Shown here: piece after piece, positions 9,643 through 16,023 of the stretch
How the letters are laid out: the number at the start of each line of letters is the position of its first letter
Position numbering within the stretch: position 1 is the first letter of the stretch
Source of the DNA: Thiobacillus sp.
GTDB lineage: Bacteria > Pseudomonadota > Gammaproteobacteria > Burkholderiales > Thiobacillaceae
DNA length: 16,023 nt
Assembly (NCBI GenBank): GCA_024710445.1
Contig: JANJUT010000037.1
Coordinates: 1 to 16,023, forward strand
Reading direction: 5' to 3'
Notes under the pieces: generated by a model
What the model saw: only the letters and a program-made list of their open reading frames with translations
The model's database searches: none
What the model was told of the DNA's origin: nothing
Program-made: the position numbers and the translations under genes

Positions 9643-10038
9643 TCAGGCCGTCAGGCTGTCCTTCACCCGCATCAGGCGGGCACGCGCCTCGGTCGCCACG
9701 CCATGCACGGCGGTATTGCTCACCAGCTTGACCATGATGCCGGGATCGAGGAAAGACACCGTCACACTGCCATCCTCTTCTTCACGCACCACCACATTGC
9801 ACGGCAGCAGCATGCCGACATCGGGCTCAGCCGTAATGGCCTGATGCGCGAGCGGCGGATTGCATGCGCCGAGAATGCGATAGGGGCGCAGGTCAACGTC
9901 GAGCTTGGCCTTCATGGTGGCCTTCACGTCGATGTCAGTCAGCACGCCGAAGCCTTCGGTTTTCAGCGCGTTGGTGACTTTCTCGACAGCGGCGTCGAAG
10001 GGACCGCTGATTTTGGTGTCGAATCCGTACTCACTCAT
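9643..10038 (-). CDS. DUF302 domain-containing protein
   Basis: This 131-aa protein without a signal peptide matches DUF302. It opens with [22 protein letters not shown], continues with [19 protein letters not shown], and has the conserved core [16 protein letters not shown] (C59) and [11 protein letters not shown] (C80). The C-terminal half ([15 protein letters not shown]) is also typical. The family forms a small alpha/beta dimer of unknown function and is often found near sulfur, heme or metal genes in proteobacteria. The two conserved cysteines suggest a ligand or redox site, which is inference. AGGAG (10046-10050) lies seven bases before the ATG. A strong terminator follows. It is probably a single-gene unit, since the cytochrome gene ends 80 bases upstream. 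Confidence 0.93.
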   Translation of the reverse strand: MSEYGFDTKISGPFDAAVEKVTNALKTEGFGVLTDIDVKATMKAKLDVDLRPYRILGACNPPLAHQAITAEPDVGMLLPCNVVVREEEDGSVTVSFLDPGIMVKLVSNTAVHGVATEARARLMRVKDSLTA

Positions 10039-10118
10039 GAGTTTGCTCCTGATCAGTAATTGCAGTGGCGGTATTTTACCCGTCCCGGCCAGTCAGACGG
10101 CAGGCCCGCCGACAAGTT

Positions 10119-10586
10119 TCATCCGTCCAGCGATTGCCGCTCCATTTTCAACCAGAGCTGGTAAACCGGATCGGACCAGAGTGATTTGATATACGCCACC
10201 ACGTCCAGCATTTCCTGCTCGCTCAATTTCTCCTTCCATGCGGGCATGTTGCCCTGTCCCTGTGGACTGCCTTCGCGCACCACCTCCAGCAGGACTGCCG
10301 TGGGGTGATGCCAGGCATGCGCGCTGTCGTCCAGCGGCGGGGGCGGAAACTTGCCCTCTGCATCACGAATACGCCAGTCGCCGATCGGCCCCTTGCCCTG
10401 CGCACCATGGCATTCCGCGCAGTGCTGGTCATAAATCGCGCGCCCCCGAGCCACTTGCGGCGAATCGAGGTCACGGCTCAGGGCCAGAGTCTCGGCTCCG
10501 GCCCGGGAATTGGGTGACTGATCGCAGGCGCTCAGCAAAATGCCAGCCAGCAGGCCCGGCAAAATCAGGTGGGCGGTTCGTTTCAC
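10119..10586 (-). CDS. Monoheme cytochrome c lipoprotein
   Basis: The GTG at 10586 is the likely start because AAGGA (10592-10596) sits five bases before it; the open frame extends further but without a signal peptide. The 155-aa product has a lipoprotein signal, LPGLLAGILLSAC (C21 acylated), the heme c attachment site CAECH (56-60) and a probable axial methionine M114 in GNMPAWKEKLSEQEM. The C-terminal helix is LDVVAYIKSLW. This is a class I cytochrome c, probably anchored to a membrane on the periplasmic side. It would shuttle electrons or serve a c-type oxidase or sulfur oxidation enzyme, but no such enzyme is nearby. The gene starts just after the Mut7-C gene ends (its ribosome site overlaps that stop codon), so translation is likely coupled. 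Confidence 0.9.
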   Translation of the reverse strand: MKRTAHLILPGLLAGILLSACDQSPNSRAGAETLALSRDLDSPQVARGRAIYDQHCAECHGAQGKGPIGDWRIRDAEGKFPPPPLDDSAHAWHHPTAVLLEVVREGSPQGQGNMPAWKEKLSEQEMLDVVAYIKSLWSDPVYQLWLKMERQSLDG

Positions 10587-10596
10587 GGCATTCCTT

Positions 10597-11364
10597 TCAT
10601 GGGGGGCGAGGCGTGTCAGGTGAGTCGTTGGGCAACAAGTCATCCAGCACACGGCACATGTTGCGCCAGTGCGAGCCTTCCCAGAATACGCGTCCGCACG
10701 CATCGCAGGTGCTGAAGCGCTCGTAGCCCGACCGAACCCGGGGCGGCAGGCGATCCAGCACGCGGGCCTTGTCGACCGGACGCAGCGGCACATTACAGTG
10801 CAGGCACAGGGTAAATGGCCGCGCACTGCGCGCCAGGTCCAGCCGCGCGACGACCTCGCGCAACTGCTGCTCCGACTTCAGTGCATGCACGTAGCAGCCG
10901 TGCGTCAGCGCCCGGCGTTTCAGCAATTCACGGTCACGCGTCAGCACGATGCGGCCGTCGCGCCCGGCAATGGCCACGATCTCGTCGTCGTGAAAATGGT
11001 TGTCGTACAAGGTGTCAAATCCCAGCATGCGCAGCATGTGCGCCAGCCCACCGAGGTGCGCGTCGGCGACAAAGCGCGTTTCGCGCAAGGGCGTGTCGCG
11101 CACCCGCAGCAAGGGCGTCACGTCCATCGCCTCGAAGCGCGGATACACCGCCACCCGGTCGCCGTCCTGCAGCCGCCGGCTGAAATCCACCGATTCGCCG
11201 TTCACCAGAATCAGCTCCACCTCGGTGTGCGGCACCCCCAGCGCCTCGATCATGTGCTTGGTCGTCGCCGCCTCCGCGCACGACACGGTGAACGCCTGCC
11301 TGCGCCGCCTGGGCGCGAGGAAATCGTTCAGCTCTTCGTAGAAGCGGAAAGTGGCGGTGACCAT
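10597..11364 (-). CDS. Mut7-C RNAse domain protein with N-terminal ubiquitin-like domain
   Basis: The 255-aa protein has two domains. Residues 1-80 look like a ThiS/MoaD-type ubiquitin fold (Mut7-C_ub), with FRFYEELNDFL, VELILVNGESVDFSRRLQDGDRVAVYP. Residues about 95-245 form a PIN-like Mut7-C domain: RFVADAHLGGLAHMLRMLGFDTLYDN (D101), DGRIVLTRDRELLKR (D144 region), and a zinc ribbon with C187-x2-C190 and C220-x2-C223. The family is predicted to be an RNase, possibly degrading structured RNA or tRNA, but the bacterial role is not well defined. The start ATG at 11364 has no clear Shine-Dalgarno. The stop overlaps the ribosome site of the following cytochrome gene. Confidence 0.92.
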   Translation of the reverse strand: MVTATFRFYEELNDFLAPRRRRQAFTVSCAEAATTKHMIEALGVPHTEVELILVNGESVDFSRRLQDGDRVAVYPRFEAMDVTPLLRVRDTPLRETRFVADAHLGGLAHMLRMLGFDTLYDNHFHDDEIVAIAGRDGRIVLTRDRELLKRRALTHGCYVHALKSEQQLREVVARLDLARSARPFTLCLHCNVPLRPVDKARVLDRLPPRVRSGYERFSTCDACGRVFWEGSHWRNMCRVLDDLLPNDSPDTPRPP

Positions 11365-11447
11365 ATGCTGGCTATTGTCGCCATTTGGCTGTCCAGGGAA
11401 AACCCGGAATGGCTTAATATGACGCCATCAAGGCAAAGGATAAAAAC

Positions 11448-11813
11448 ATGCAGCTACCGGAATCCGGCATGGCAATCACAGCATTGGTGATACTGGTTTG
11501 CGCCCTTGTTGGCGGCGCCTTGACCGCGTATGTACGTCTGGCTGAAAAAAACACACCGTTTGATATCGGGCTGCTGCATGGACGCGCAGGTGCACTCGCT
11601 ACCCTGCTGTTGCTTGCCGCCATCCTGACAGGCAATGAAAGCAGTCAGACGTTGAAATATGCGGTTGGCTTGTTGGCGCTAACGATTCTGGGAGGCACGG
11701 CGCTGTATTTCCTTATCAGGCGAAAAGGGATCCTGCCCAGGAGCATTATTTTCCTGCACGCCACATTTGCCGTTGGCGCTGTTTACACCCTGATATTCGG
11801 GCTGCCTTTTTGA
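11448..11813 (+). CDS. Small four-TM membrane protein, unknown function
   Basis: This 121-aa protein is mostly hydrophobic, with predicted helices near residues 9-28 (AITALVILVCALVGGALTAY), 45-62 (GRAGALATLLLLAAILTG), 68-88 (LKYAVGLLALTILGGTALYFLI) and 101-119 (IIFLHATFAVGAVYTLIFG). The two histidines H44 (in GLLHGRAG) and H105 (in FLHATFAV) occupy similar positions at helix ends, so heme or quinone contact is conceivable but unproven. The ATG has AGGA (11437-11440) seven bases upstream. A possible -10 element TAATAT lies at 11415-11420, without a clear -35. It stands alone, divergent from the Mut7-C gene, with a bidirectional terminator 130 bases downstream. Confidence 0.85.
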   Translation: MQLPESGMAITALVILVCALVGGALTAYVRLAEKNTPFDIGLLHGRAGALATLLLLAAILTGNESSQTLKYAVGLLALTILGGTALYFLIRRKGILPRSIIFLHATFAVGAVYTLIFGLPF

Positions 11814-11942
11814 ATCGTACAGAGGCTTCACCCGACACGTCCAGGCTCGGATTCCAGGAAGTGCAGTACCTCGGCTTGCAATGCATGCGCCATGCAAAAC
11901 CGATCCGGCTGCATGACCTTTGAGCCAGCCCAGCATTCAGAA

Positions 11943-11975
11943 GTAAAAACGCCACCTGCTCGGTGGCGTTTTTAC
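11943..11975. terminator. Bidirectional rho-independent terminator
   Basis: A perfect 14-bp stem (11943-11956 with 11962-11975) and a 5-base loop contain a GC core, CGCCACC/GGTGGCG. The core is flanked by five A residues on one arm and five T residues on the other. It can end the plus-strand 4-TM gene and the minus-strand 42-aa gene, which converge on it. The 130 bases between the 4-TM stop codon and this stem show no other signal. Confidence 0.9.
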
Positions 11976-11991
11976 TTGGCCCTCCCAACAC

Positions 11992-12120
11992 TCAATGCTG
12001 GGGCTTCGCAGGCTTGGCTGCTTTGGATGGGGGAATGATCGATCCCATCGGCACCACAACCTGTTTCGGTTTCTTGGGTTTCTTGGTTTCCTTGTTACTG
12101 CGCAACTGGCCTTTTGCCAT
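11992..12120 (-). CDS. Small basic lysine/proline-rich protein (42 aa)
   Basis: The ATG at 12120 is chosen over upstream in-frame starts because AAGGAG ends seven bases before it on the minus strand. The product begins MAKGQLRSNKETKKPKKPK, continues with VVVPMGSIIPPS, and ends AAKPAKPQH. Small proteins beginning MAKGQ.RSN.EAKKPK are widespread conserved hypotheticals in betaproteobacteria and pseudomonads, from recollection. They are very basic and probably disordered, so binding to nucleic acid or ribosomes is plausible but not shown. The gene ends 17 bases before the shared bidirectional terminator. It is shorter than many gene-calling cut-offs and easily missed. Confidence 0.8.
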   Translation of the reverse strand: MAKGQLRSNKETKKPKKPKQVVVPMGSIIPPSKAAKPAKPQH

Positions 12121-12344
12121 GATCATGCTCCTTGCAGTGGCTTCAGAAAGCTGGTTTGCCAACACGCGCAAATACAGCACATGTCGATCATAGGCCGATG
12201 CGCGAAAAGGGGGGGTTTATATTTGAAAGGGCAGCTTGAAAACAAACAGTACGAAATCAAGCGGCTCCTTTTAAGACAGCAATCGGCCAGGAGCGGCCGG
12301 TCTGGATAACAAATTAGAAAGACCGCCCTATGTCCCCAAGCGGA

Positions 12345-12413
12345 CAGTCACGGCCGTGTTCAGCGGCGGGCCAAGCGGAGCGAGGACCGACAGACTGCAA
12401 CGCGTTGTTAGAC
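12345..12413 (-). other. attC-like recombination site, cassette 2 (decayed R')
   Basis: On the minus strand: R'' GTCTAAC (12413-12407), a 5-base spacer, L'' GTTGCAGT (12401-12394), a 29-base centre, L' GCTGAAC (12364-12358), a 6-base spacer, then G at 12351 where R' should start. L'' and L' pair over seven positions (one G-U) with one base of L'' left unpaired, as in canonical attC sites. The TAA stop of the 187-aa gene lies inside R'', which is typical of cassettes. R' is GTGACTG rather than GTTRRRY, so this end of the array looks degenerate or is an insertion at a secondary site. Confidence 0.55.
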
Positions 12414-12971
12414 ACCAGACTCATTTCGAACCTGCCTCAAGTACTGCGCAACTAGCTCGGGGCCTTTGTTAACCAAGTGAAAGGAGGCTGCCTCATTCAG
12501 GCATGCCCCGAGCGAAGCGTCGGATTCCGCTTTCTCTAGGATGTCAGCCATGGCCTCGCGGACTGCTTGAAATAATTCATTCACATGAACGGCAACGACC
12601 TTAGTCTTGCCCATGTGATCGATTGTTGCTTGAAGATCTTTACTCTTTGCAGCACCCCAAGCATACGCGACCTCTCGTATATTTCCGCAAGTGGTCAGAT
12701 CAGCTTTGCTCGTCAATGTGTGCAGGATGCCGCACCGCGCGGCGTAAAGCTCGGTGGCCGAGCAGGGAAGGCGAGAACCGATCCATTCTGTAACCCATGC
12801 TTCGAAGCGGCGTCGGACGGGAGCCTTCTTGTTGGATGATGAGGCCCACGCAAGAGTATCTATTAACGTATATATCAAGATGAGCGCCGGCATCAGGAGC
12901 TTCTGGTCGATGCAGAGCTGTGTTCCTTGAATTACCTGCATGTAATTCCGCATAAACGACAAGGTCGGCAT
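12408..12971 (-). CDS. Cassette-encoded protein, HEPN-like motif (unknown function)
   Basis: This 187-aa protein has no signal peptide. A hydrophobic helix lies at about 26-42 (LLMPALILIYTLIDTLAWA) and a conserved-looking centre at about 66-86: SRLPCSATELYAARCGILHTL. That centre holds R79-x4-H84, which fits the R-x4-6-H motif of HEPN-fold RNases (established for HEPN toxins and defence effectors). Assignment here is inference from motif and helical character. Proteins with the 'IYS.ID..AW' then 'Y.ARC.ILH' pattern are, from recollection, common hypotheticals in integrons and accessory islands. The stop codon is inside the R'' box of its attC. The ATG is 20 bases inside the cassette, with no clear Shine-Dalgarno; ATG at 12953 is an alternative. 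Codon use is less GC-biased than in neighbouring genes. Confidence 0.82.
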   Translation of the reverse strand: MPTLSFMRNYMQVIQGTQLCIDQKLLMPALILIYTLIDTLAWASSSNKKAPVRRRFEAWVTEWIGSRLPCSATELYAARCGILHTLTSKADLTTCGNIREVAYAWGAAKSKDLQATIDHMGKTKVVAVHVNELFQAVREAMADILEKAESDASLGACLNEAASFHLVNKGPELVAQYLRQVRNESGV

Positions 12972-12985
12972 GGTCTGTTGCTGAC

Positions 12986-13072
12986 GTCTAGCGTGGAGGT
13001 GACCGGCGCTGCGCGGCCTTATCGCGCAGCGTCCAGTGGCCGAAGGGAGAGAGGTCGACCGAATTGTTAGCG
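12986..13072 (-). other. attC recombination site, cassette 1
   Basis: Reading the minus strand: R'' CGCTAAC (13072-13066), 5-base spacer AATTC, L'' GGTCGACC (13060-13053), a 48-base centre, L' GGTCACC (13004-12998), 5-base spacer TCCAC, R' GCTAGAC (12992-12986). L'' and L' pair perfectly over seven positions, leaving the C at L'' position 4 unpaired, the extrahelical base that defines attC polarity. The centre contains a long imperfect stem (CGCTGCGCG with CGCGCAGCG, 13032-13024 and 13015-13007). R' departs from GTTRRRY by one base. Length (87 bp), spacers and orientation relative to the genes all fit an attC. Confidence 0.75.
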
Positions 13073-13088
13073 CGTTTTGCCACCCGGT

Positions 13089-13394
13089 TCATCTGTACCT
13101 CTTTGCAATGAAGTATGTAGATATTACTGGCGGCACGTAAAGCAAAATTGCAGTGACTAAGAAAACACTTGTTACTACTGGTTGTATTGTGTCAATGAGC
13201 GCTCTAGCAAGCCATGCCGCCAAGACGTTACCAACAATAAATAACAAGTAGCCAACAAACACGCTAGCGAGGAAATACTTGCCCTTTCGAGAGATAGAGG
13301 CCCCCTTTGTTGCCATAAATGCCAGGGTAACGAGTACAGGCCATAGCAAGCCTACCCAGATAAAGATCACGCAACCTAGTCCGCAGCCATCCAT
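13089..13394 (-). CDS. Cassette-encoded small membrane protein
   Basis: This 101-aa protein has three predicted helices: about residues 6-28 (LGCVIFIWVGLLWPVLVTLAFMA), 39-65 (KYFLASVFVGYLLFIVGNVLAAWLA) and 71-95 (QPVVTSVFLVTAILLYVPPVISTYF). It ends with a basic tail, AKRYR, probably cytosolic. AAGG lies seven bases before the ATG, and the ATG is about 20 bases inside the cassette (boundary at 13416/13417). The stop codon precedes the R'' box of attC by 16 bases. Small membrane proteins of unknown function are common in integron cassettes. The sequence resembles no family I can name. The gene has clearly lower GC than coq7 or the efflux genes. Confidence 0.72.
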   Translation of the reverse strand: MDGCGLGCVIFIWVGLLWPVLVTLAFMATKGASISRKGKYFLASVFVGYLLFIVGNVLAAWLARALIDTIQPVVTSVFLVTAILLYVPPVISTYFIAKRYR

Positions 13395-13417
13395 AGCCTG
13401 ACCTTCATCCCGCTAAC

Positions 13418-13761
13418 AGTTATTCACCAGACCCAGCGGTCAGCATTATTAAGATTCGCAGAACACGCTTAGGTACGGTAACTGATTGATTCATATTGGG
13501 GTCACCCAGATTAATTGTCCGCATATGCGTTGATAATACAGACGCTGGGCGCATCGGTCTGCTTCGGCCGATGACCCGGCATCCGCTTCTAATGTTTGGA
13601 TGGCGGCTCTACCGCTGATTTCAGACTTGGGGCAGGCCGAGGTTCGATGCCTGCAACGGGTCGATTCGAGCCGCTCAAACAAATCCAATCTGACTCATTC
13701 TGCCAGTCCAGGACTGGGCTTCTGCTCCTTTAGCGCGAAGCCATTAGCAAACCCGCCCACC
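13418..13761. other. Non-coding stretch between coq7 and the cassette array
   Basis: No convincing gene lies in these 344 bases. A 65-codon open frame (13688-13491, minus) lacks a ribosome site and recognisable domains. An inverted repeat pairs CAGACC/CCCAGCG (13428-13438) with CGCTGGG (13543-13549) and GGTCTG (13556-13561). It could be the remnant of an upstream attC or attI, but R''/L'' boxes matching the R' at 13417-13411 were not found. No terminator is evident after coq7. Confidence 0.5.
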
Positions 13762-14385
13762 CTAAATCCGGCTCGCCGTCTGCCGCATCACATCCGCCGC
13801 AAAGCGCATCGCCATCTTCACCGGCGTCGGCAGTGGCGCACCGCCGTGGTCGACCGCGGTCTGCGCGTGCTGGGCTTCGTCGACCTTCATCTGCTCGACC
13901 ACCGCGCGGCTTTTGGCGTCGGCTTCCGGCAACTGCTGCAGGTGGCCGTCGAGGTGGGCTTCGACCTGGCGCTCGGTTTCGGCGAGGAAACCGAGGTTCC
14001 ATTTGTCGCCCAGGAGGCCGGCGACGATCCCCATGCCGAATGCGCCACCGAACCACAGCGGATTGAGCAGGCTCTTGCGGCCGCCCAGTTCGTTGATGCG
14101 TTGTTCGCACCAGGCGAGGTGGTCGGTTTCTTCTTTGGCGGCCTGTTCGAGTTCGGCACGCACAGCCTGATTTTTTGCCGTCAGCGACTGCCCGGCATAC
14201 AGCGCCTGCGCACAGACTTCGCCGACATGGTTGACGCGCATGAGCGCGGCGGCCTGGGCTTTTTCGGCTTCGGAGAGCTCGGCCTCGGGACCGGCGCCGG
14301 GATAGGGGCGGCCGGCGTGCGGGCTGGCGAAGACGGTGCGCAGGCCGAGGTCGAAAGTGGTGATGAGCTGGTCAAGTTTGTTCAT
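13762..14385 (-). CDS. coq7: Coq7 demethoxyubiquinone hydroxylase (di-iron)
   Basis: The product is 2-polyprenyl-3-methyl-6-methoxy-1,4-benzoquinol monooxygenase, the penultimate hydroxylation of ubiquinone biosynthesis at the inner membrane. The ATG at 14385 gives 207 aa beginning [19 protein letters not shown], the usual start; the frame extends 60 codons upstream through a GC-rich repeat and is not coding there. The carboxylate-bridged di-iron ligands are visible: E56 ([11 protein letters not shown]), E86 and H89 ([10 protein letters not shown]), E142 ([12 protein letters not shown]), E170 and H173 (DEAQHAQTA). The membrane-associated segment [17 protein letters not shown] is present. A GAGAGG element precedes the start. 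It lies downstream of the TRAP gene on the same strand, separated by a hairpin. It appears intact. Confidence 0.96.
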   Translation of the reverse strand: MNKLDQLITTFDLGLRTVFASPHAGRPYPGAGPEAELSEAEKAQAAALMRVNHVGEVCAQALYAGQSLTAKNQAVRAELEQAAKEETDHLAWCEQRINELGGRKSLLNPLWFGGAFGMGIVAGLLGDKWNLGFLAETERQVEAHLDGHLQQLPEADAKSRAVVEQMKVDEAQHAQTAVDHGGAPLPTPVKMAMRFAADVMRQTASRI

Positions 14386-14445
14386 GGGGGCCTCTCTGTT
14401 TATTTGGGGGAGTGTACGCTGGCAAACGCACGCCCTCTCCCCCGG

Positions 14446-14471
14446 CCCCTCTCCCGCTTGCGGGCGAGGGG
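14446..14471. repeat. GC-rich hairpin (REP-like CCCTCTCCC repeat)
   Basis: CCCCTCTCCCGC (14446-14457) pairs with GCGGGCGAGGGG (14460-14471) with one mismatch. A second CCCTCTCCC copy lies just before it (14433-14441). Elements of this wording are scattered between genes in many beta- and gammaproteobacteria. There is no T run, so it is not a standard terminator. It separates the TRAP and coq7 genes. Confidence 0.6.
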
Positions 14472-14480
14472 TGAAAAACT

Positions 14481-15554
<1,074 letters not shown>

Positions 15555-15576
15555 GGGTTTTCCTCCGTTTCGGACG

Positions 15577-15582
15577 ATTATA
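15577..15582 (-). promoter_or_regulatory. -10 element of the TRAP gene promoter
   Basis: Minus-strand TATAAT lies 23 bases before the TRAP start codon. No convincing -35 is found at 16-18 bases. On the opposite strand TAAAAT (15610-15615) may be the -10 of glyA. Confidence 0.5.
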
Positions 15583-15645
15583 CGAGCCGCTGCAAAAACC
15601 GCCGCGTGTTAAAATGCGGGCCTTTCAAGCCCAGCCTCCACTACC

Positions 15646-15921
15646 ATGTTCAACCGCCAAGACACCCTCGCCAAGACCGACCCCGACCTGTGGGCAGCAA
15701 TTCAGAAAGAAGACCAGCGCCAGCAGGACCATATCGAGCTGATCGCGTCGGAAAACTACACCAGCCCGGCGGTGATGCAAGCGCAAGATTCTTGCCGACG
15801 TAGTAGTAGCCCGCGGAGTGGCCGCATTCCGTGGTGCCGTTGCCGACCGCATCGAGCACCTGCAGGCCGGGCACCAGTTCACCGCCGGCGAACACGCGGA
15901 TCTGGAATTTGCCCCCGGTGA
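15646..15921 (+). CDS. glyA: Serine hydroxymethyltransferase, N-terminal fragment joined to unrelated sequence
   Basis: Residues 1-47 are unmistakably Gly[20 protein letters not shown], then [22 protein letters not shown]. GlyA is the PLP enzyme that makes glycine and one-carbon units from serine (about 415 aa in full). The normal continuation after 'VM.AQ' (a GS.LTNKYAEGYPGKRYYGG-type segment) is missing. From about 15786 the frame instead runs antisense through a copy of the TRAP binding-protein gene and stops at 15921, so the last 44 codons (from DSCRRSSS on) are meaningless. The active-site lysine and almost all of the enzyme are absent. A -10-like TAAAAT lies at 15610-15615. Because glyA is normally needed for growth, either another copy exists or the contig is chimeric here. 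Confidence 0.75.
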   Translation: MFNRQDTLAKTDPDLWAAIQKEDQRQQDHIELIASENYTSPAVMQAQDSCRRSSSPRSGRIPWCRCRPHRAPAGRAPVHRRRTRGSGICPR

Positions 15922-16023
15922 GGGCGGCCACCCGTTTGCTCAGGGTTTCCGCCGCCCCATAGATGGTGTCGAGGTTTTTCGGGAAGCTCGATGCCAGCCG
16001 CCAGCGTATCGTCGGCAGGTCTG
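15780..16023 (-). pseudogene. Second, partial copy of the TRAP substrate-binding gene
   Basis: These 244 bases align without gaps to 15241-15484 of the intact TRAP gene with 13 mismatches (about 95% identity). The translated segment DLPTIRWRLASSFP through [11 protein letters not shown] differs by only one residue (A to T in NGT-ECGHS); the other changes are synonymous. The copy enters from beyond the window and ends abruptly at the glyA junction, missing the C-terminal two thirds. Synonymous divergence suggests it derives from a functioning paralogue or from the same gene in a related strain. Confidence 0.8.

Larger units (their letters stand above)
12345..13417 (-). mobile_element. Two-cassette integron-like array without visible integrase (CALIN-like)
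   Basis: Two same-strand genes are each flanked by integron recombination boxes. Cassette 1 runs 13416-12992 (begins TTAGCG, ends with R'' CGCTAAC plus attC). Cassette 2 runs 12991 to about 12351 (begins CTAGAC, ends with R'' GTCTAAC plus attC). In integron biology the crossover falls after the first G of R', so the first six bases of a linear cassette should complete the R' of its own attC. That holds exactly for cassette 1 and with one mismatch for cassette 2. Start codons lie about 20 bases inside each cassette. The block is visibly less GC-rich than its flanks. No integrase gene or recognisable attI is in the window. Confidence 0.68.

Noticed and set aside
10587..10826. N-terminal extension of the cytochrome c frame
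   Set aside because: It overlaps the Mut7-C gene antiphase and would bury the lipoprotein signal; the GTG at 10586 has a ribosome site.
12304..12310. GTTATCC (minus strand) as the R' of the second attC
   Set aside because: The preceding bases do not pair with L''. The L' at 12364-12358 pairs well and gives a normal site length, although its own R' is poor.
13491..13688. 65-codon minus-strand open frame between coq7 and the cassettes
   Set aside because: No ribosome site, no domain and no attC or cassette boundary fits it; kept as non-coding.

Overview
The window is GC-rich, densely coding DNA from a Gram-negative proteobacterium, most likely a betaproteobacterium of the Thiobacillus/Rhodocyclus kind. 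This placement is inferred from Coq7 (aerobic ubiquinone synthesis), a Tat-exported TRAP binding protein next to glyA, outer-membrane efflux and lipoprotein genes, and a short 'MAKGQ' basic protein. The genus cannot be fixed from sequence reading alone.

Layout. 1-1901 (+): the 3' two thirds of a YgiQ-type radical SAM protein, then a DUF2288 protein. 1915-2940 (-): an AraC-family regulator, divergent from a tight three-gene operon at 3042-4584 (+) that encodes a small membrane protein, a 77-aa ferredoxin-like-fold protein without cysteines, and a class I SAM methyltransferase. A palindromic candidate operator lies between them. 4752-9401 (-): a four-gene overlapping operon for a split MacAB-type export system (outer-membrane factor, adaptor, ATPase, permease). 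9643-11364 (-): a DUF302 protein with its own terminator, then a Mut7-C/ubiquitin-like protein whose end overlaps the ribosome site of a cytochrome c lipoprotein. 11448-12120: a small 4-TM protein (+) and a 42-aa basic protein (-) that share a bidirectional terminator.

12345-13417 is the most interesting part. It is a lower-GC block with two unfamiliar genes on the minus strand, and its junctions have the architecture of integron gene cassettes. One attC site (12986-13072) has all four boxes, 5-nt spacers and a single unpaired base in L''. A second, decayed site (about 12345-13413 side, 12345-12413) contains the stop codon of the gene before it. The start of each cassette matches the R'' box at its own end, as expected for units that excised as circles. 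No integrase is visible, so this looks like a small attC cluster without integrase. The larger cassette protein has an R-x4-H motif in a helical context, which suggests a HEPN-like RNase or toxin/defence role (inference only).

13762-16023: coq7 (-), an orphan TRAP substrate-binding gene (-), and divergent glyA (+). glyA is intact for only about 47 codons. The sequence then switches to a roughly 95% identical, reverse-oriented second copy of the TRAP gene that runs off the window. This is either a real rearrangement between paralogues or a chimeric assembly join.
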